A stretch of 64,000 nucleotides of DNA, taken from assembly GCF_000763375.1 (NCBI RefSeq), contig NZ_JPSY01000002.1:1-64000 (forward strand), written 5' to 3'. The DNA is from Microbacterium profundi (GTDB lineage: Bacteria; Actinomycetota; Actinomycetes; Actinomycetales; Microbacteriaceae). Below the pieces are notes generated by a model. It saw only the letters and a list, made by a program, of their open reading frames with translations. It had not been told where the DNA came from and ran no database searches. The position numbers and the translations under genes were made by a program. This document shows, piece after piece, positions 35,796 through 45,583 of this stretch (position 1 is the stretch's first letter; every line of letters starts with the position of its first letter).

Positions 35796-37016
35796 GTGAG
35801 CGTCGTCCTGATCATCAACAGCGGCTCCTCGTCGCTGAAATACAGCCTGATCGACATGGACCGCGAGTCGCCGCTCGGCGAGGGGCTCATCGAGCGCATC
35901 GGTCAGGACGTCAGCGCGATCTCGCACACCGTCCGGCGCCGCAGCGACGGTGAAGCCGCACCGACGGTGCTCGACGTCACCGAGAAGAGTGAACGGACGA
36001 TCGCCGCTCATGATGAGGCGTTCGCCGTCATGCTCGAGCAGTTCGAGGCGCACGGCCCCGCACTGGACGAGCACGCGCCGGTCGCCGTCGGGCATCGCGT
36101 CGTGCACGGCGGCGCGCGGTTCTTCTCGCCGACGCTCGTGACGGATGCCGTGGAGCAGTCGATAGGCGAACTGGAAGTGCTCGCGCCATTGCACAACCCG
36201 GCCAACCTCGCCGGCATCCGCGCCGCACGCGCGGTGTTCCAGGACGTGCCTCATGTCGCGGTGTTCGACACCGCGTTCCACCAGACGCTGAAACCCTCGG
36301 CGTACACCTACGCGATCGATGCGGCGTTCGCCGAGAAGCACCGCATCCGCCGCTACGGATTCCACGGCACGAGCCACAAGTACGTCAGCGAGCAGGCCGC
36401 GGACTTCCTCGGACGCGATCTCGCCTCGCTGCGCCAGCTCGTCTTCCACCTGGGCAACGGCGCTTCTGTCACGGCGATCGGCGGAGGCCGCTCGGTGGAG
36501 ACCTCGATGGGGTTCACCCCGCTCGAGGGGCTGGTGATGGGCACGCGCTCCGGCGACCTCGACCCCGCGGTTCTGGTGCACATCGCCCGTGTGGCCGACT
36601 ACTCGATCGACGAGATCGACACGCTGCTCAACACGCGCAGCGGGTTGAAGGGTCTGGCCGGGCACAGTGACATGCGCGACATCCTCGCCGGTGTGGATGC
36701 GGGTGAGGAGGCGGCCACGCTGGCATTCGACGTCTACATCCATCGCCTGCGCGCCTACGCGGGCGCGTACATCGCGCAGCTCGGCGGAGTCGATGTCATC
36801 TCGTTCACCGCGGGCGTGGGCGAGAACGCGGCCCGTGTGCGAGCCGAGGCGCTCTCGACACTCGGTTTCCTCGGGATCGAGATCGACCGGGCCCGCAACG
36901 AGGCGCGCAGCCACAGCATCCGGCGCATCTCGACCGACTCATCATCGGCCTCGGTGCTCGTGGTGCCGACGGACGAAGAGCTCGAGATCGCGCGGCAGAC
37001 CCTGAGTCAGGTCTGA
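35796..37016 (+). CDS. ackA: Acetate kinase
   Basis: A 406-residue enzyme interconverting acetyl phosphate plus ADP and acetate plus ATP. The start is typical (VLIINSGSSSLKYSLID); later come VGHRVVHGG, the signature YGFHGTSHKYVSEQA and SFTAGVGENAARVR. The GTG at 35796 is chosen because the family begins at this strand; the frame continues a few codons upstream. It lies 30 bp after hsdR. Together with pta it makes the acetate overflow and uptake route, and the restriction operon lies between them. It may now depend on the hsd or pta transcript. Confidence 0.95.
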   Translation: MSVVLIINSGSSSLKYSLIDMDRESPLGEGLIERIGQDVSAISHTVRRRSDGEAAPTVLDVTEKSERTIAAHDEAFAVMLEQFEAHGPALDEHAPVAVGHRVVHGGARFFSPTLVTDAVEQSIGELEVLAPLHNPANLAGIRAARAVFQDVPHVAVFDTAFHQTLKPSAYTYAIDAAFAEKHRIRRYGFHGTSHKYVSEQAADFLGRDLASLRQLVFHLGNGASVTAIGGGRSVETSMGFTPLEGLVMGTRSGDLDPAVLVHIARVADYSIDEIDTLLNTRSGLKGLAGHSDMRDILAGVDAGEEAATLAFDVYIHRLRAYAGAYIAQLGGVDVISFTAGVGENAARVRAEALSTLGFLGIEIDRARNEARSHSIRRISTDSSSASVLVVPTDEELEIARQTLSQV

Positions 37017-37124
37017 GCGTCGGAACGCGCTTCAAGGGGTTATGCTCGCGAACCCTGCGCCATTACGCTGGCTGGGTGGCACAGTGAGGTGCCGGTCCCT
37101 TCGCGCGAAACCCTGGAGGCCCGC

Positions 37125-37913
37125 ATGCCCGAATCTCTGCCAGACCTCGGCCTCACCGAAGGAGTCCTGTTCGATCTGGACGGTGTGCTGACGCCGACCG
37201 CCGAAGTGCACATGCGCGCGTGGCAGGCGGTGTTCGACGACGTGTTCGCCAATTGGGGGATCGAACCGGCGTACACCGACGACGACTACTTCGCGTACGT
37301 CGACGGCAAGAAGCGCTACGACGGCGTCGCGAGTCTGCTGCGCAGCCGCAACGTCGAGATCGCCTGGGGACAGGTCGATGATCCACCGGATGCTGAGACG
37401 ATCTGCGGCATCGGCAACCGCAAGAACGCCGCGTTCTCGGTGTCGCTGCGCCGCGAAGGCATCTCTGCCTACCCCGGATCGCTCGCGTTGATCGAGCAGC
37501 TGCGGGATGCCGGCATCCGCCAGGGTGTCGTGTCGAGTTCGAAGAATGCCGAAGAGGTGCTGGCGACGGCAGGGATCCGTGAATTCTTCACCGTGGTGGT
37601 CGACGGAACGGTCGCCGAGCGCGACGGGCTGGCCTCGAAGCCCGCCCCCGACATGTTCCTCGCCGGTGCCGCCGCACTGGGAGTGGATCCCGCCCGCAGC
37701 ATCGCCGTGGAGGATGCCGTCTCCGGCGCCGCGTCCGCCGCAGCCGCCGGTTTCGCCACCGTCGTCGGAGTCGATCGCGGAGCCGGCGCCGAGGCCCTGC
37801 GCGCAGCCGGCGCAACATGTATCGTCGATGATCTTGCCCGTCTGCTTCTGAACTCGAACGACAACCCGGAGACCGCATGCGATGTACTGAGCGACCGGAG
37901 GGAGTCGAAGTGA
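37125..37913 (+). CDS. pgmB: Beta-phosphoglucomutase-like HAD phosphatase
   Basis: A 262-residue HAD-superfamily protein of the beta-phosphoglucomutase group. Motif I is LFDLDGVLTPT with D17 and D19; VVSSSKNAEEVL supplies motif II, and KPAPDMFLAGAAALG with VEDAVSGAASA supplies motifs III and IV. Beta-PGM converts beta-glucose 1-phosphate to glucose 6-phosphate. The next gene, a GH65 phosphorylase, would produce that substrate, and its GTG overlaps this stop. GGAGG precedes the ATG; TACGCT at 37064-37069 may be the -10 of the pair. Confidence 0.87.
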   Translation: MPESLPDLGLTEGVLFDLDGVLTPTAEVHMRAWQAVFDDVFANWGIEPAYTDDDYFAYVDGKKRYDGVASLLRSRNVEIAWGQVDDPPDAETICGIGNRKNAAFSVSLRREGISAYPGSLALIEQLRDAGIRQGVVSSSKNAEEVLATAGIREFFTVVVDGTVAERDGLASKPAPDMFLAGAAALGVDPARSIAVEDAVSGAASAAAAGFATVVGVDRGAGAEALRAAGATCIVDDLARLLLNSNDNPETACDVLSDRRESK

Positions 37914-40393
37914 TCGATCGCGAACGCTTCCCTGTCGAACCCTGGCGTCTCACCGAGACCCGCTACGACGAGGACGGTCTCTCCGAGACGCTCTTCGCCG
38001 TAGGAAACGGCTATCTCGGCCTGCGCGGCAACCACATCGAGGGTCGCGGCGCGCACGAGCACGGCACATTCCTGAACGGCCTGCACGAGACGTGGCGCAT
38101 CCGTCACGCCGAGCAGGCGTTCGGCTTCGCCGAGGTCGGGCAGACGATCGTCAACGCTCCCGACGCGAAGATCATGCGTGTGTACGTCGACGACGAGCCG
38201 ATCTCGTTCGACGAGTCGGACGTCAGGGACTATTCGCGTTCGCTCGACATGCGCACCGGTGTGCTCGAGCGGAGCTTCATCTGGGAGACGCCGTCGGGAA
38301 AGCGCATCCGCATGCGTGACGAGCGACTGGTCAGCTTCGAGGAGCGTCATCTCGCGATCCTGAGCCTCGAGGTGACGGTCGAGAACTCGGATGCGCCAGT
38401 CACCATCAGCTGCCAGCTGCTGAACAGGCAGGACGGTGGCAGCGTGTACGGCGGTACGCCGAGGGCAGCCAAGAAGGCGGGATTCGACCCCCGCAAGACC
38501 GAGAAGATCACCGAGCGGGTGCTGCAGCCGGTCGAGTTCTGGCAGGACGGACTGCGATCGGCGCTGTCCTACGAGACCACGGAATCGGGGATGACCGTGG
38601 CGGTCGTCGCCGACCACGTGATCGAGACCGAGAACGAGTACAGCGCGCGCAGGCTCGTCGAGCAGGACGTCGCGAAGAACGTCTTCCGGGTGCAGGCGAA
38701 GGCCGGAGTGCCGATCCGCATCACCAAACTCGTCAGCTACCACACCTCACGCGGCGTGCCGGCGAGGGAACTCGTCGATCGCTGCCGCCGCTCGCTCGAC
38801 CGGGCGCGCGTCGAGGGCGTAGAGGCGCAGTTCCATCGTCAGCGGGAATGGCTCGACGCGTTCTGGGAGCGGTCCGACGTCGTGATCGAGGGGCACGACG
38901 ATCTGCAGCAGGCCAGCCGCTGGTGCCTGTTCCAGCTCGCGCAGGCGTCGGCGCGTGCCGACGGTTCGGGCGTGCCGGCGAAAGGCCTTTCGGGGTCGGG
39001 CTACAGCGGGCACTACTTCTGGGACACCGAGATCTACGTGCTTCCGTTCCTGACGTACACGAGCCCGCAGTGGGCGCGCAACGCGCTGCGCGCGCGGGCG
39101 CTCATGCTGCCGGCTGCACGGCGCAGGGCCGCACAGCTGAACGAGGCCGGGGCGCTGTTCCCCTGGCGCACGATCAACGGCGAAGAGGCATCGGCCTATT
39201 ACGCGGCGGGGACGGCGCAGTACCACATCAACGCCGACATCAGCTTCGCGCTCGGCAAGTACGTGCGCGCCACGGGGGATGTGGAATTCCTCCGCCGGGA
39301 GGGCGTCGACATCGCCGTGGAGACGGCGAGGCTCTGGGCGACCCTCGGCTTCTGGCGCGGCACGAATGGCGACGCCACGTTCCACATCCACGGCGTCACC
39401 GGACCCGACGAGTACACGACGGTCGTGAACGACAATCTCTTCACGAACGTCATGGCGCGGTACAACCTGCGCTATGCCGCCCGGGTGGTGCGCGAGATCG
39501 CCGCCGCGAATCCGCGTGCGTACGACGCACTCGTGGAGCGCGTCGGACTGGATGCCGGTGAACCGGACGCCTGGGATCGCGCCGCGGAGGCGATGTTCAT
39601 CCCGTTCAGCGAGAGTCTCGGCATCCATCCGCAGGACGCGATGTTCCTGGAGCGCGAGGTGTGGGATCTCGAGCACACCCCGGACGACCAGCGGCCGTTG
39701 CTGCTGCACTACCACCCGCTCGTGATCTACCGGTTCCAGGTCCTCAAGCAGGCCGATGTCGTGCTCGCGCTGTTCCTGCAGGGCAACCACTTCACGCCGG
39801 AGGAGAAGCTCGCCGACTTCCAGTACTACGATCCGCTGACCACTGGCGATTCGACGCTGTCGGCCGTCGTGCAGTCGATCCTCGCGGCCGAGGTCGGATA
39901 TCAGGACCTCGCGCGGGAGTACTTCGAGCATTCGCTGTTCGTCGACCTCGGTGATCTGCACCACAATGCGTCCGACGGCGTGCACGTGGCGTCGGCCGGC
40001 GGCGTGTGGACCGCGCTGGTCTGCGGATTCGGCGGGATGCGCGATCATGCCGGCGAGCTCAGCTTCGACCCGCGGCTGCCTGCTGACTGGCCCTCGCTGT
40101 CGTATCCGCTGCAGTGGCAGGGCACCGCGCTGCAGGTGACCGTGACCCGCGATCAGCTTCGTGTGGTCGCGCGATCGGGAGAGCCGGTGACGTTCACCGT
40201 TCGCGGTGGTGAGCACACGGTGAGCACGGACGACGAGGTCATCGTGGCACTCGCCGATCAGGGGCCGGTGCTGTCGGGGCGTCCGGCGCTCGGGCAGTTC
40301 GTGGACGCGCGTCGCGATGACGGCACGCTGATCTCCGCTTCCGTGCCGGTGGTGACGACGACGATCCCGGTGATCAGCGTGTACGAGGACTGA
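37910..40393 (+). CDS. Glycoside hydrolase family 65 phosphorylase
   Basis: An 827-residue cytoplasmic enzyme with the GH65 layout: an N-terminal beta-sandwich (TLFAVGNGYLGLRGNHIEG), then an (alpha/alpha)6 barrel containing YSGHYFWDTEIYVLPFLTYT. The catalytic acid is in HGVTGPDEYTTVVNDNLFTN. These enzymes split trehalose, maltose, kojibiose or nigerose with phosphate to glucose and beta-glucose 1-phosphate. The preceding beta-PGM completes the route to glycolysis. Of two starts, the GTG at 37910 follows GGAGGG and forms a GTGA overlap; ATG 37877 is the alternative. Which disaccharide is used cannot be read by eye. Confidence 0.9.
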   Translation: MIDRERFPVEPWRLTETRYDEDGLSETLFAVGNGYLGLRGNHIEGRGAHEHGTFLNGLHETWRIRHAEQAFGFAEVGQTIVNAPDAKIMRVYVDDEPISFDESDVRDYSRSLDMRTGVLERSFIWETPSGKRIRMRDERLVSFEERHLAILSLEVTVENSDAPVTISCQLLNRQDGGSVYGGTPRAAKKAGFDPRKTEKITERVLQPVEFWQDGLRSALSYETTESGMTVAVVADHVIETENEYSARRLVEQDVAKNVFRVQAKAGVPIRITKLVSYHTSRGVPARELVDRCRRSLDRARVEGVEAQFHRQREWLDAFWERSDVVIEGHDDLQQASRWCLFQLAQASARADGSGVPAKGLSGSGYSGHYFWDTEIYVLPFLTYTSPQWARNALRARALMLPAARRRAAQLNEAGALFPWRTINGEEASAYYAAGTAQYHINADISFALGKYVRATGDVEFLRREGVDIAVETARLWATLGFWRGTNGDATFHIHGVTGPDEYTTVVNDNLFTNVMARYNLRYAARVVREIAAANPRAYDALVERVGLDAGEPDAWDRAAEAMFIPFSESLGIHPQDAMFLEREVWDLEHTPDDQRPLLLHYHPLVIYRFQVLKQADVVLALFLQGNHFTPEEKLADFQYYDPLTTGDSTLSAVVQSILAAEVGYQDLAREYFEHSLFVDLGDLHHNASDGVHVASAGGVWTALVCGFGGMRDHAGELSFDPRLPADWPSLSYPLQWQGTALQVTVTRDQLRVVARSGEPVTFTVRGGEHTVSTDDEVIVALADQGPVLSGRPALGQFVDARRDDGTLISASVPVVTTTIPVISVYED

Positions 40394-40422
40394 GCCGGAG
40401 GTCCGGTGTCTGCGGTACGCCG

Positions 40423-40428
40423 TAGGCT
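40423..40428 (+). promoter_or_regulatory. Candidate -10 box of dnaX
   Basis: TAGGCT ends 6 nt before the GTG at 40435; no Shine-Dalgarno is present. The same box and spacing occur at metB. Confidence 0.4.
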
Positions 40429-40434
40429 GGAGCA

Positions 40435-42681
40435 GTGACCACAGCCCTGTACCGCCGCTACCGGCCCGAGAACTTCGGCGAGATGATCGGGCAGTCGCAG
40501 GTGACCGATCCGCTCATGACGGCTCTGCGCAGCGACCGCGTCGGTCACGCGTATCTGTTCTCCGGTCCTCGCGGCTGCGGAAAGACGACCTCCGCGCGCA
40601 TCCTCGCCCGCTGCCTGAACTGCGCCGAGGGTCCGACGGACACCCCGTGTGGCACGTGCCCCAGCTGCGTGGAGCTCTCGCGCGCCGGCGGCGGATCGCT
40701 CGACGTCGTCGAGATCGACGCGGCCAGTCACAACGGCGTCGACGATGCGCGCGACCTGCGTGAGAGGGCGACTTTCGCCCCCAGTCGCGACCGCTTCAAG
40801 ATCTTCATCCTCGACGAGGCGCACATGGTGACCCCGCAGGGCTTCAACGCCCTGCTGAAGCTCGTCGAAGAGCCGCCTGCGCACGTCAAGTTCATCTTCG
40901 CGACCACCGAGCCCGACAAGGTGCTCGGCACCATCCGCTCTCGCACGCACCACTATCCGTTCCGGCTCGTGCCGCCAGCGGCGATGCTCGAGTACGTCGA
41001 GAAGCTCTCCGCCGAAGAGGGCGTGAAGGTCGACAAGGGCGTGCTGCCGCTGGTCGTGCGCGCCGGTGGCGGATCTCCTCGTGACACGCTGTCGTTGCTC
41101 GACCAGCTCATCGCCGGCTCGGACGGCGACTCGGTCGCGTACGAGCGCGCGGTGTCGCTTCTCGGCTACACGCACGGCGCCCTGCTCGATGAGATCGTCG
41201 ACGCGCTCGCCGCGGGCGATGCCGCTGCCGCCTTCCCTGCGATCGATCGAGTGGTGCAGACCGGGCAGGATCCGCGGCGCTTCGTCGACGATCTGCTCGA
41301 ACGGCTGCGCGACCTCATCGTGATCGCCGCGGTCGGCGCAGGTGCCGGCGCGGTGCTGCGCGGCCTCGCTGAAGACGAGCTCGCACGCATGCGCACCCAG
41401 GCCACGGCTTTCGGTACCGCACGCCTCTCACGCACCGCCGATGTCGTGAGCGCAGCTCTCGACGACATGACCGGGGCGACCTCACCACGGCTGCACCTGG
41501 AACTCATGATCGCGCGAGTTCTGAACGCCGCGGGCGGTGGCGCTGCGGGCGGTGGCGGCTTCGACTCGCCAGGGCTCGCTCAGCCCGTTTCGTCTCCGGC
41601 GCCTTCGGCGCCTGCGCTCAACGACCCGCCGAGCGCTCCCACGGCTGCTCCTGCGGCTGCTCCTGCCGCGCCCGCCCCCGCCGCGCCCGCTCCTGCCGCG
41701 CCCGCCCCCGCCACGTCCGCTCCTTCCACGTCCGCTCCTGCTGCCGGGGCCCCTTCGCGGGTCGTTGAGCGAGCCGAAGGCGAGACGAAACGCGTTGAGC
41801 GAGCAGAGCGAGTCGAAACGTCATCCGTCGCCGGGCCCGCAGCACCTGCCGAGCCGACCCCCGCCGCATCCGGCCCGGTCGACTTCGACCGCATCCGCTC
41901 GTCATGGCCCGCCATCCTCAAGCGACTCGAAGGCGTCAGCCGCACCGCATGGCTGACGGTCACGACCGTGCAGCCGCTCGATTACGCCACAGAGTCCGAA
42001 GTGCTGACGCTCGGCTTCGCGAGTCCGCAGGATGTCAAGGCGTTCAAGGGATCCACGCCCGGTCCCGGTCCGTCAGACCACCTGCGCACGGCGATCGAGC
42101 AGGAACTCGGCGTGCGGGTGAAGTACCTCCCGAAGCCGCTGCCGCCGGTGGCGTCGTCCGAATCAGCCGCCCCAGAACCCGAGCGCCCCGCTCCAGCCGC
42201 GCCGGCTCCTGCCCCTGCCGCATCGACGCCGGTGACCGAATGGGCGGTCGCGTCGATCCCCAGCGCAGAGCCGCAGTCGATCGCACGCCCGCTCCCGGTC
42301 GACGAGGAGCCGGCGGACGTCGAGTCCGCGGCATCCGCGCCACTGCCGCCGCAGGACGGCGCGATCGACCAGGACATTCCGCCGTTGCCCGACGATGCGG
42401 ATGCGCCGGACGACGCCGACGCCCCTGATGAGGAACCGCCGTACGAACCGCCGGCGCGATTCCCCTCAGCGTCGGCGCCTTCGCAGCCCACGCCACCGGC
42501 CCAGGCCTCGGCCGCGCAGCCGGCCCCGCCGGCTGCCGTGGCGCCGCAGCGTTCCGCTCCTGTCAGCACCGAGCGTGCCGCGGGCGGCGTGCAGCGCTAC
42601 GGCGAGGCCGTGATCCGTCAGGTGCTCGGCGCGACGTTCGTGCGCGAAGAGCCGTATGAGCCGCCGACGAGGTTCGCCTGA
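40435..42681 (+). CDS. dnaX: DNA polymerase III subunits gamma and tau
   Basis: A 748-residue clamp-loader ATPase and replisome organiser. Walker A is [14 protein letters not shown] (near 44-57), a Cys4 zinc module lies at CLNC to CPSC (62-82), then Walker [14 protein letters not shown] and sensor 1 [10 protein letters not shown]. Residues about 370-480 and 560-720 are Ala/Pro-rich linkers flanking the conserved tau-type domain near 480-560. The first linker carries a 60-bp genome-repeat insertion (41761-41820). I saw no clear slippery heptamer for a gamma form. The stop overlaps the recR start. Confidence 0.95.
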   Translation: MTTALYRRYRPENFGEMIGQSQVTDPLMTALRSDRVGHAYLFSGPRGCGKTTSARILARCLNCAEGPTDTPCGTCPSCVELSRAGGGSLDVVEIDAASHNGVDDARDLRERATFAPSRDRFKIFILDEAHMVTPQGFNALLKLVEEPPAHVKFIFATTEPDKVLGTIRSRTHHYPFRLVPPAAMLEYVEKLSAEEGVKVDKGVLPLVVRAGGGSPRDTLSLLDQLIAGSDGDSVAYERAVSLLGYTHGALLDEIVDALAAGDAAAAFPAIDRVVQTGQDPRRFVDDLLERLRDLIVIAAVGAGAGAVLRGLAEDELARMRTQATAFGTARLSRTADVVSAALDDMTGATSPRLHLELMIARVLNAAGGGAAGGGGFDSPGLAQPVSSPAPSAPALNDPPSAPTAAPAAAPAAPAPAAPAPAAPAPATSAPSTSAPAAGAPSRVVERAEGETKRVERAERVETSSVAGPAAPAEPTPAASGPVDFDRIRSSWPAILKRLEGVSRTAWLTVTTVQPLDYATESEVLTLGFASPQDVKAFKGSTPGPGPSDHLRTAIEQELGVRVKYLPKPLPPVASSESAAPEPERPAPAAPAPAPAASTPVTEWAVASIPSAEPQSIARPLPVDEEPADVESAASAPLPPQDGAIDQDIPPLPDDADAPDDADAPDEEPPYEPPARFPSASAPSQPTPPAQASAAQPAPPAAVAPQRSAPVSTERAAGGVQRYGEAVIRQVLGATFVREEPYEPPTRFA
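41761..41820 (+). repeat. Dispersed GTTGAGCGAGC-type repeat, in frame within dnaX
   Basis: Two imperfect copies (41761-41792 and 41793-41820) each run from gttgagcgagc to gacgaaacg or gtcgaaacg. They encode residues 443-462 of DnaX ([20 protein letters not shown]), a charged stretch inside an Ala/Pro linker. The unit matches an element that I recall as dispersed in intergenic regions of Microbacteriaceae; this was not searched. Confidence 0.85.
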
Positions 42682-43274
42682 TGTACGACGGCATCGTTCA
42701 GGAACTCATCGACGAATTCGGCCGGCTGCCCGGCATCGGCCCGAAGTCGGCGCAGCGCATCACCTTCCATATCCTGCAGACACCGACGTTCGACGTCGCC
42801 CGGCTCGCCGAGCTGCTCACCGACGTCCGAGAGCGCGTGCGCTTCTGCGAGATCTGCGGCAATGTCTCCGAGCAGGATCGCTGCACGATCTGCCGCGATC
42901 CTCGTCGCAACCCCGCGCTGATCTGCGTCGTCGAAGACGCCAAGGACGTCTCCGCGATCGAGCGCACCCGCGAGTTCCGCGGCCTCTATCACGTGCTCGG
43001 CGGGGCCATCAGCCCGATCGCCGGCGTCGGGCCCGACGACCTGCGCATCACGCAGTTGATGTCGCGTCTCGCCGACGGCACCGTGCAGGAGGTCATCCTC
43101 GCTACGAACCCCAACCTCGAGGGCGAGGCGACCGCCAGCTACCTCAGCCGTCTGCTGACCACGATGCAGATCACGGTGTCGCGCCTCGCATCCGGTCTCC
43201 CGGTGGGCGGCGACCTCGAATACGCCGACGAGGTCACGCTCGGCCGCGCCTTCGAAGGTCGACGGACGTTGTGA
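42681..43274 (+). CDS. recR: Recombination mediator RecR
   Basis: A 197-residue protein acting with RecF and RecO to load RecA on gapped DNA. The N-terminal HhH region ([20 protein letters not shown]) is followed by the Cys4 zinc finger [16 protein letters not shown] (56-71), the Toprim domain with [10 protein letters not shown], and the C-terminal Walker-B-like segment. Its ATG overlaps the dnaX stop (TGATG), the classic dnaX-recR coupling seen widely in bacteria. Confidence 0.97.
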   Translation: MYDGIVQELIDEFGRLPGIGPKSAQRITFHILQTPTFDVARLAELLTDVRERVRFCEICGNVSEQDRCTICRDPRRNPALICVVEDAKDVSAIERTREFRGLYHVLGGAISPIAGVGPDDLRITQLMSRLADGTVQEVILATNPNLEGEATASYLSRLLTTMQITVSRLASGLPVGGDLEYADEVTLGRAFEGRRTL

Positions 43275-43314
43275 GCGTCCTCGCGGCTGTCGTCATCGCC
43301 GCGGCAGCGGCCGG

Positions 43315-44244
43315 ATGAACCCCGGCGGAGGCTTCACGCGAAGAGGCTGGATCCTCTTCGCGATCATGGCCTTCGTGTGGGGCATCACCTACCTCTTCAT
43401 CAAGGAGGCGGTGCAGTCGTTCACCCCGCCGGCCGTCGTCGCCGGACGCACGCTGCTGGGCGGACTCATCCTGCTGCCCTTCGCGATCCGCAGCGGGGCG
43501 CTGAAGGCGGCCTGGCGGCACTGGCCGTGGGTACTCGCATTCGGACTGGTCGAGATGGCGGGTCCGTTCCTGCTGCTCAGCCACGCCGAGACGCAGCTGC
43601 CCTCAGGGGTCACCGGGCTGCTCGTCGCGACCGTGCCGCTGTTCGCGGTCATCATCGCGCTGCTGCGGGGCGACCGGACCGTGCTCGCGCCAGTGCGCCT
43701 GGGCGGACTTCTGCTCGGCTTCATCGGTGTCGCAATCGTCGTGGCCGGACCCGGGCTGTTCCCGCACGGTCAGGCCAGCGTCTTCGCGATCGGCGAGATC
43801 CTGCTCACTGCGCTGCTGTACGCCATCGCGCCGTTCATCATCGTCCACAAGCTCGCAGACGTCCCCTCGATCGGCACCATCACGCTCGCACTGTTCGCGA
43901 TCGGCCTCGGCTACCTGCCTGCCGCGCTTCTCACGCAGCACGAGGTGCCGACGATCCGTTCGACGGTGTCGCTGGTGCTGCTCGGTGTCATCTGCACGGC
44001 GGTCGCGTTCATCGCCTTCTTCGCGCTGATCCGCGAAGTCGGACCGGTGCGAGCGCCCCTGTTCACCTACATCAACCCCGTCGTCGCGATCGTGCTCGGA
44101 GCGATCGTCCTCTCCGAGCCGGTGACCCCTGGGCTGCTCATCGGCTTCCCCGTGATCCTCGCCGGATGCTGGTTCGCCGCGACGGGCGGGCGCCTTCGCG
44201 CCGGCCCTCCGGTCATGCCCGACGGATCGCCTTCCGCAGGCTGA
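43315..44244 (+). CDS. EamA/DMT-family transporter
   Basis: A 309-residue inner-membrane protein with ten predicted helices in two EamA halves: the first begins GWILFAIMAFVWGITYLFIK, the second near ASVFAIGEILLTALLYAIAP. Relatives export amino acids, nucleosides or other metabolites; the substrate cannot be deduced. It follows recR by 40 bp but has no functional link with it. The 136-bp stretch after it (44245-44380) shows no gene and only a weak promoter-like sequence for the histidine kinase gene. Confidence 0.87.
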   Translation: MNPGGGFTRRGWILFAIMAFVWGITYLFIKEAVQSFTPPAVVAGRTLLGGLILLPFAIRSGALKAAWRHWPWVLAFGLVEMAGPFLLLSHAETQLPSGVTGLLVATVPLFAVIIALLRGDRTVLAPVRLGGLLLGFIGVAIVVAGPGLFPHGQASVFAIGEILLTALLYAIAPFIIVHKLADVPSIGTITLALFAIGLGYLPAALLTQHEVPTIRSTVSLVLLGVICTAVAFIAFFALIREVGPVRAPLFTYINPVVAIVLGAIVLSEPVTPGLLIGFPVILAGCWFAATGGRLRAGPPVMPDGSPSAG

Positions 44245-44380
44245 GCAGCGCGGGAAGCGGTGCGGGAAACAGCGTCAGAAGTCACGTCTTCAGCCCGATC
44301 GCCGCTTCCAGGAACGGGATCCATCGAATGATCGATCTTGCCGTCCGACATCCCGCGCGAGATAGAGGGAGAATCGGATC

Positions 44381-45583
44381 ATGTCCGAGCTGACCGTCGC
44401 AGATCCCCTGAGGGGTCGGATGCTGCGGTCCGCGCGCTTCGCGTTGCACCTGATCACGGTGCTGCTGGCTGTCGTGACGGCATTCCGCGCCGCGGCGGTG
44501 GGCGTGCCGCTGCTGCCCGCTCTGATGCTGCCGGGAATCTTCCTCGGCTGGTACGGCGCAGGGGCGGCGTTCGCCAGCGGGCGCTTCGCCCGCTGGTGGC
44601 TGTTCGGTCTCGGCGCCATTTGGTTCGTCATGCTCGCAGTCTCCGCCGAGTTCGTGTGGTTGTCGTTCCCGCTGCTGCTGCTCGCCGGGCATCTGCTGCG
44701 CGCATGGGCGTCGATCGCGTTCGCCGTGCCGGTGCTGGCCGCGGCGATCCTCGCGCCGATCCTGCATCAGTCATCGATCACGTTCGCGCACATCGCCGGT
44801 CCTCTGCTCGGCGGCGGGTTCGCGCTCGCGATCTCGCTCGGCTACGACGCGTTGCTGCGCGATGCGGTCGAGCGCGACCGGCTCATCGCGTCGCTGGTGC
44901 GTGCCCGAGACGAGATGGCCGCCTTGCAGGAGGAACTCGCGCAGACTCAGCGAGAGGCCGGCGCGACGCACGAGCGCACCCGGCTCGCCCGCGACCTGCA
45001 CGACACGATCGCCCAGGAGCTCAGCTCGATGGCGATACTGGCGCGCAGCGAGGATGTCGAGCGGATGCCGCAGATCGAATCCCTCGCTCAGCACTCGTTG
45101 ACCGACCTGCGCCGCATCGTCGCAGCCCTCGCGCCGGCGGAACTGGAAGGATCGGCGCTCGCGGCGGCGATCGAGCGGATGCTGGACGCCCTGCGCTCCG
45201 ACACGGGTATCGACGTCTCGCTCGAGATCGACCCTGCCCTGTCCGCACTGCCCACGCCGGTCGAGGTGGTGTTCCTGCGCGTCGCACAATCCGCGCTCGC
45301 GAACGTGCGCCAGCATTCCGACGCCAACGCCGTGCGGGTCGGACTCGCGATGGCCGAAGGATCTGCGCGGCTGACCGTGGCGGATGACGGCGTGGGATTC
45401 TCAGAGCCCGCGGCCGCGCCGGGCGGATCGTCGTACGGTCTCTCCGCGATGCGCTCACGGTTGCACGAGTTCGCCGGCGAACTCCAGGTGCGCTCTGCGA
45501 CAGGGGAGGGGACGGTCCTCATCGCTTCGGTTCCGGTCTCCGCTGTTCCGGTCTCCTCCGTCCCCGGGGAGGCGCAGGCATGA
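44381..45583 (+). CDS. NarL-type sensor histidine kinase
   Basis: A 400-residue kinase with an N-terminal membrane domain of several helices (about 20-155), a short coiled coil and a HisKA_3 dimerisation domain with the phospho-acceptor H207 in RLARDLHDTIAQELSSMAIL. A C-terminal HATPase_c domain follows (VFLRVAQSALANVRQHSDAN, then VADDGVGFSE). No large extracytoplasmic sensor is seen, so the signal is probably membrane-borne. The stop overlaps the regulator's ATG (ATGA). Signal and regulon unknown. Confidence 0.92.
   Translation: MSELTVADPLRGRMLRSARFALHLITVLLAVVTAFRAAAVGVPLLPALMLPGIFLGWYGAGAAFASGRFARWWLFGLGAIWFVMLAVSAEFVWLSFPLLLLAGHLLRAWASIAFAVPVLAAAILAPILHQSSITFAHIAGPLLGGGFALAISLGYDALLRDAVERDRLIASLVRARDEMAALQEELAQTQREAGATHERTRLARDLHDTIAQELSSMAILARSEDVERMPQIESLAQHSLTDLRRIVAALAPAELEGSALAAAIERMLDALRSDTGIDVSLEIDPALSALPTPVEVVFLRVAQSALANVRQHSDANAVRVGLAMAEGSARLTVADDGVGFSEPAAAPGGSSYGLSAMRSRLHEFAGELQVRSATGEGTVLIASVPVSAVPVSSVPGEAQA

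Noticed and set aside
40435..42681. Programmed frameshift in dnaX giving gamma
   Set aside because: I could not find an A/T-rich slippery heptamer with a downstream hairpin near the end of the ATPase part; the GC-rich region offers no good site.
44338..44366. TTGCCG-17-GATAGA as promoter of the two-component genes
   Set aside because: The predicted start would fall inside the Shine-Dalgarno region of the histidine kinase gene, so it is not a convincing promoter.
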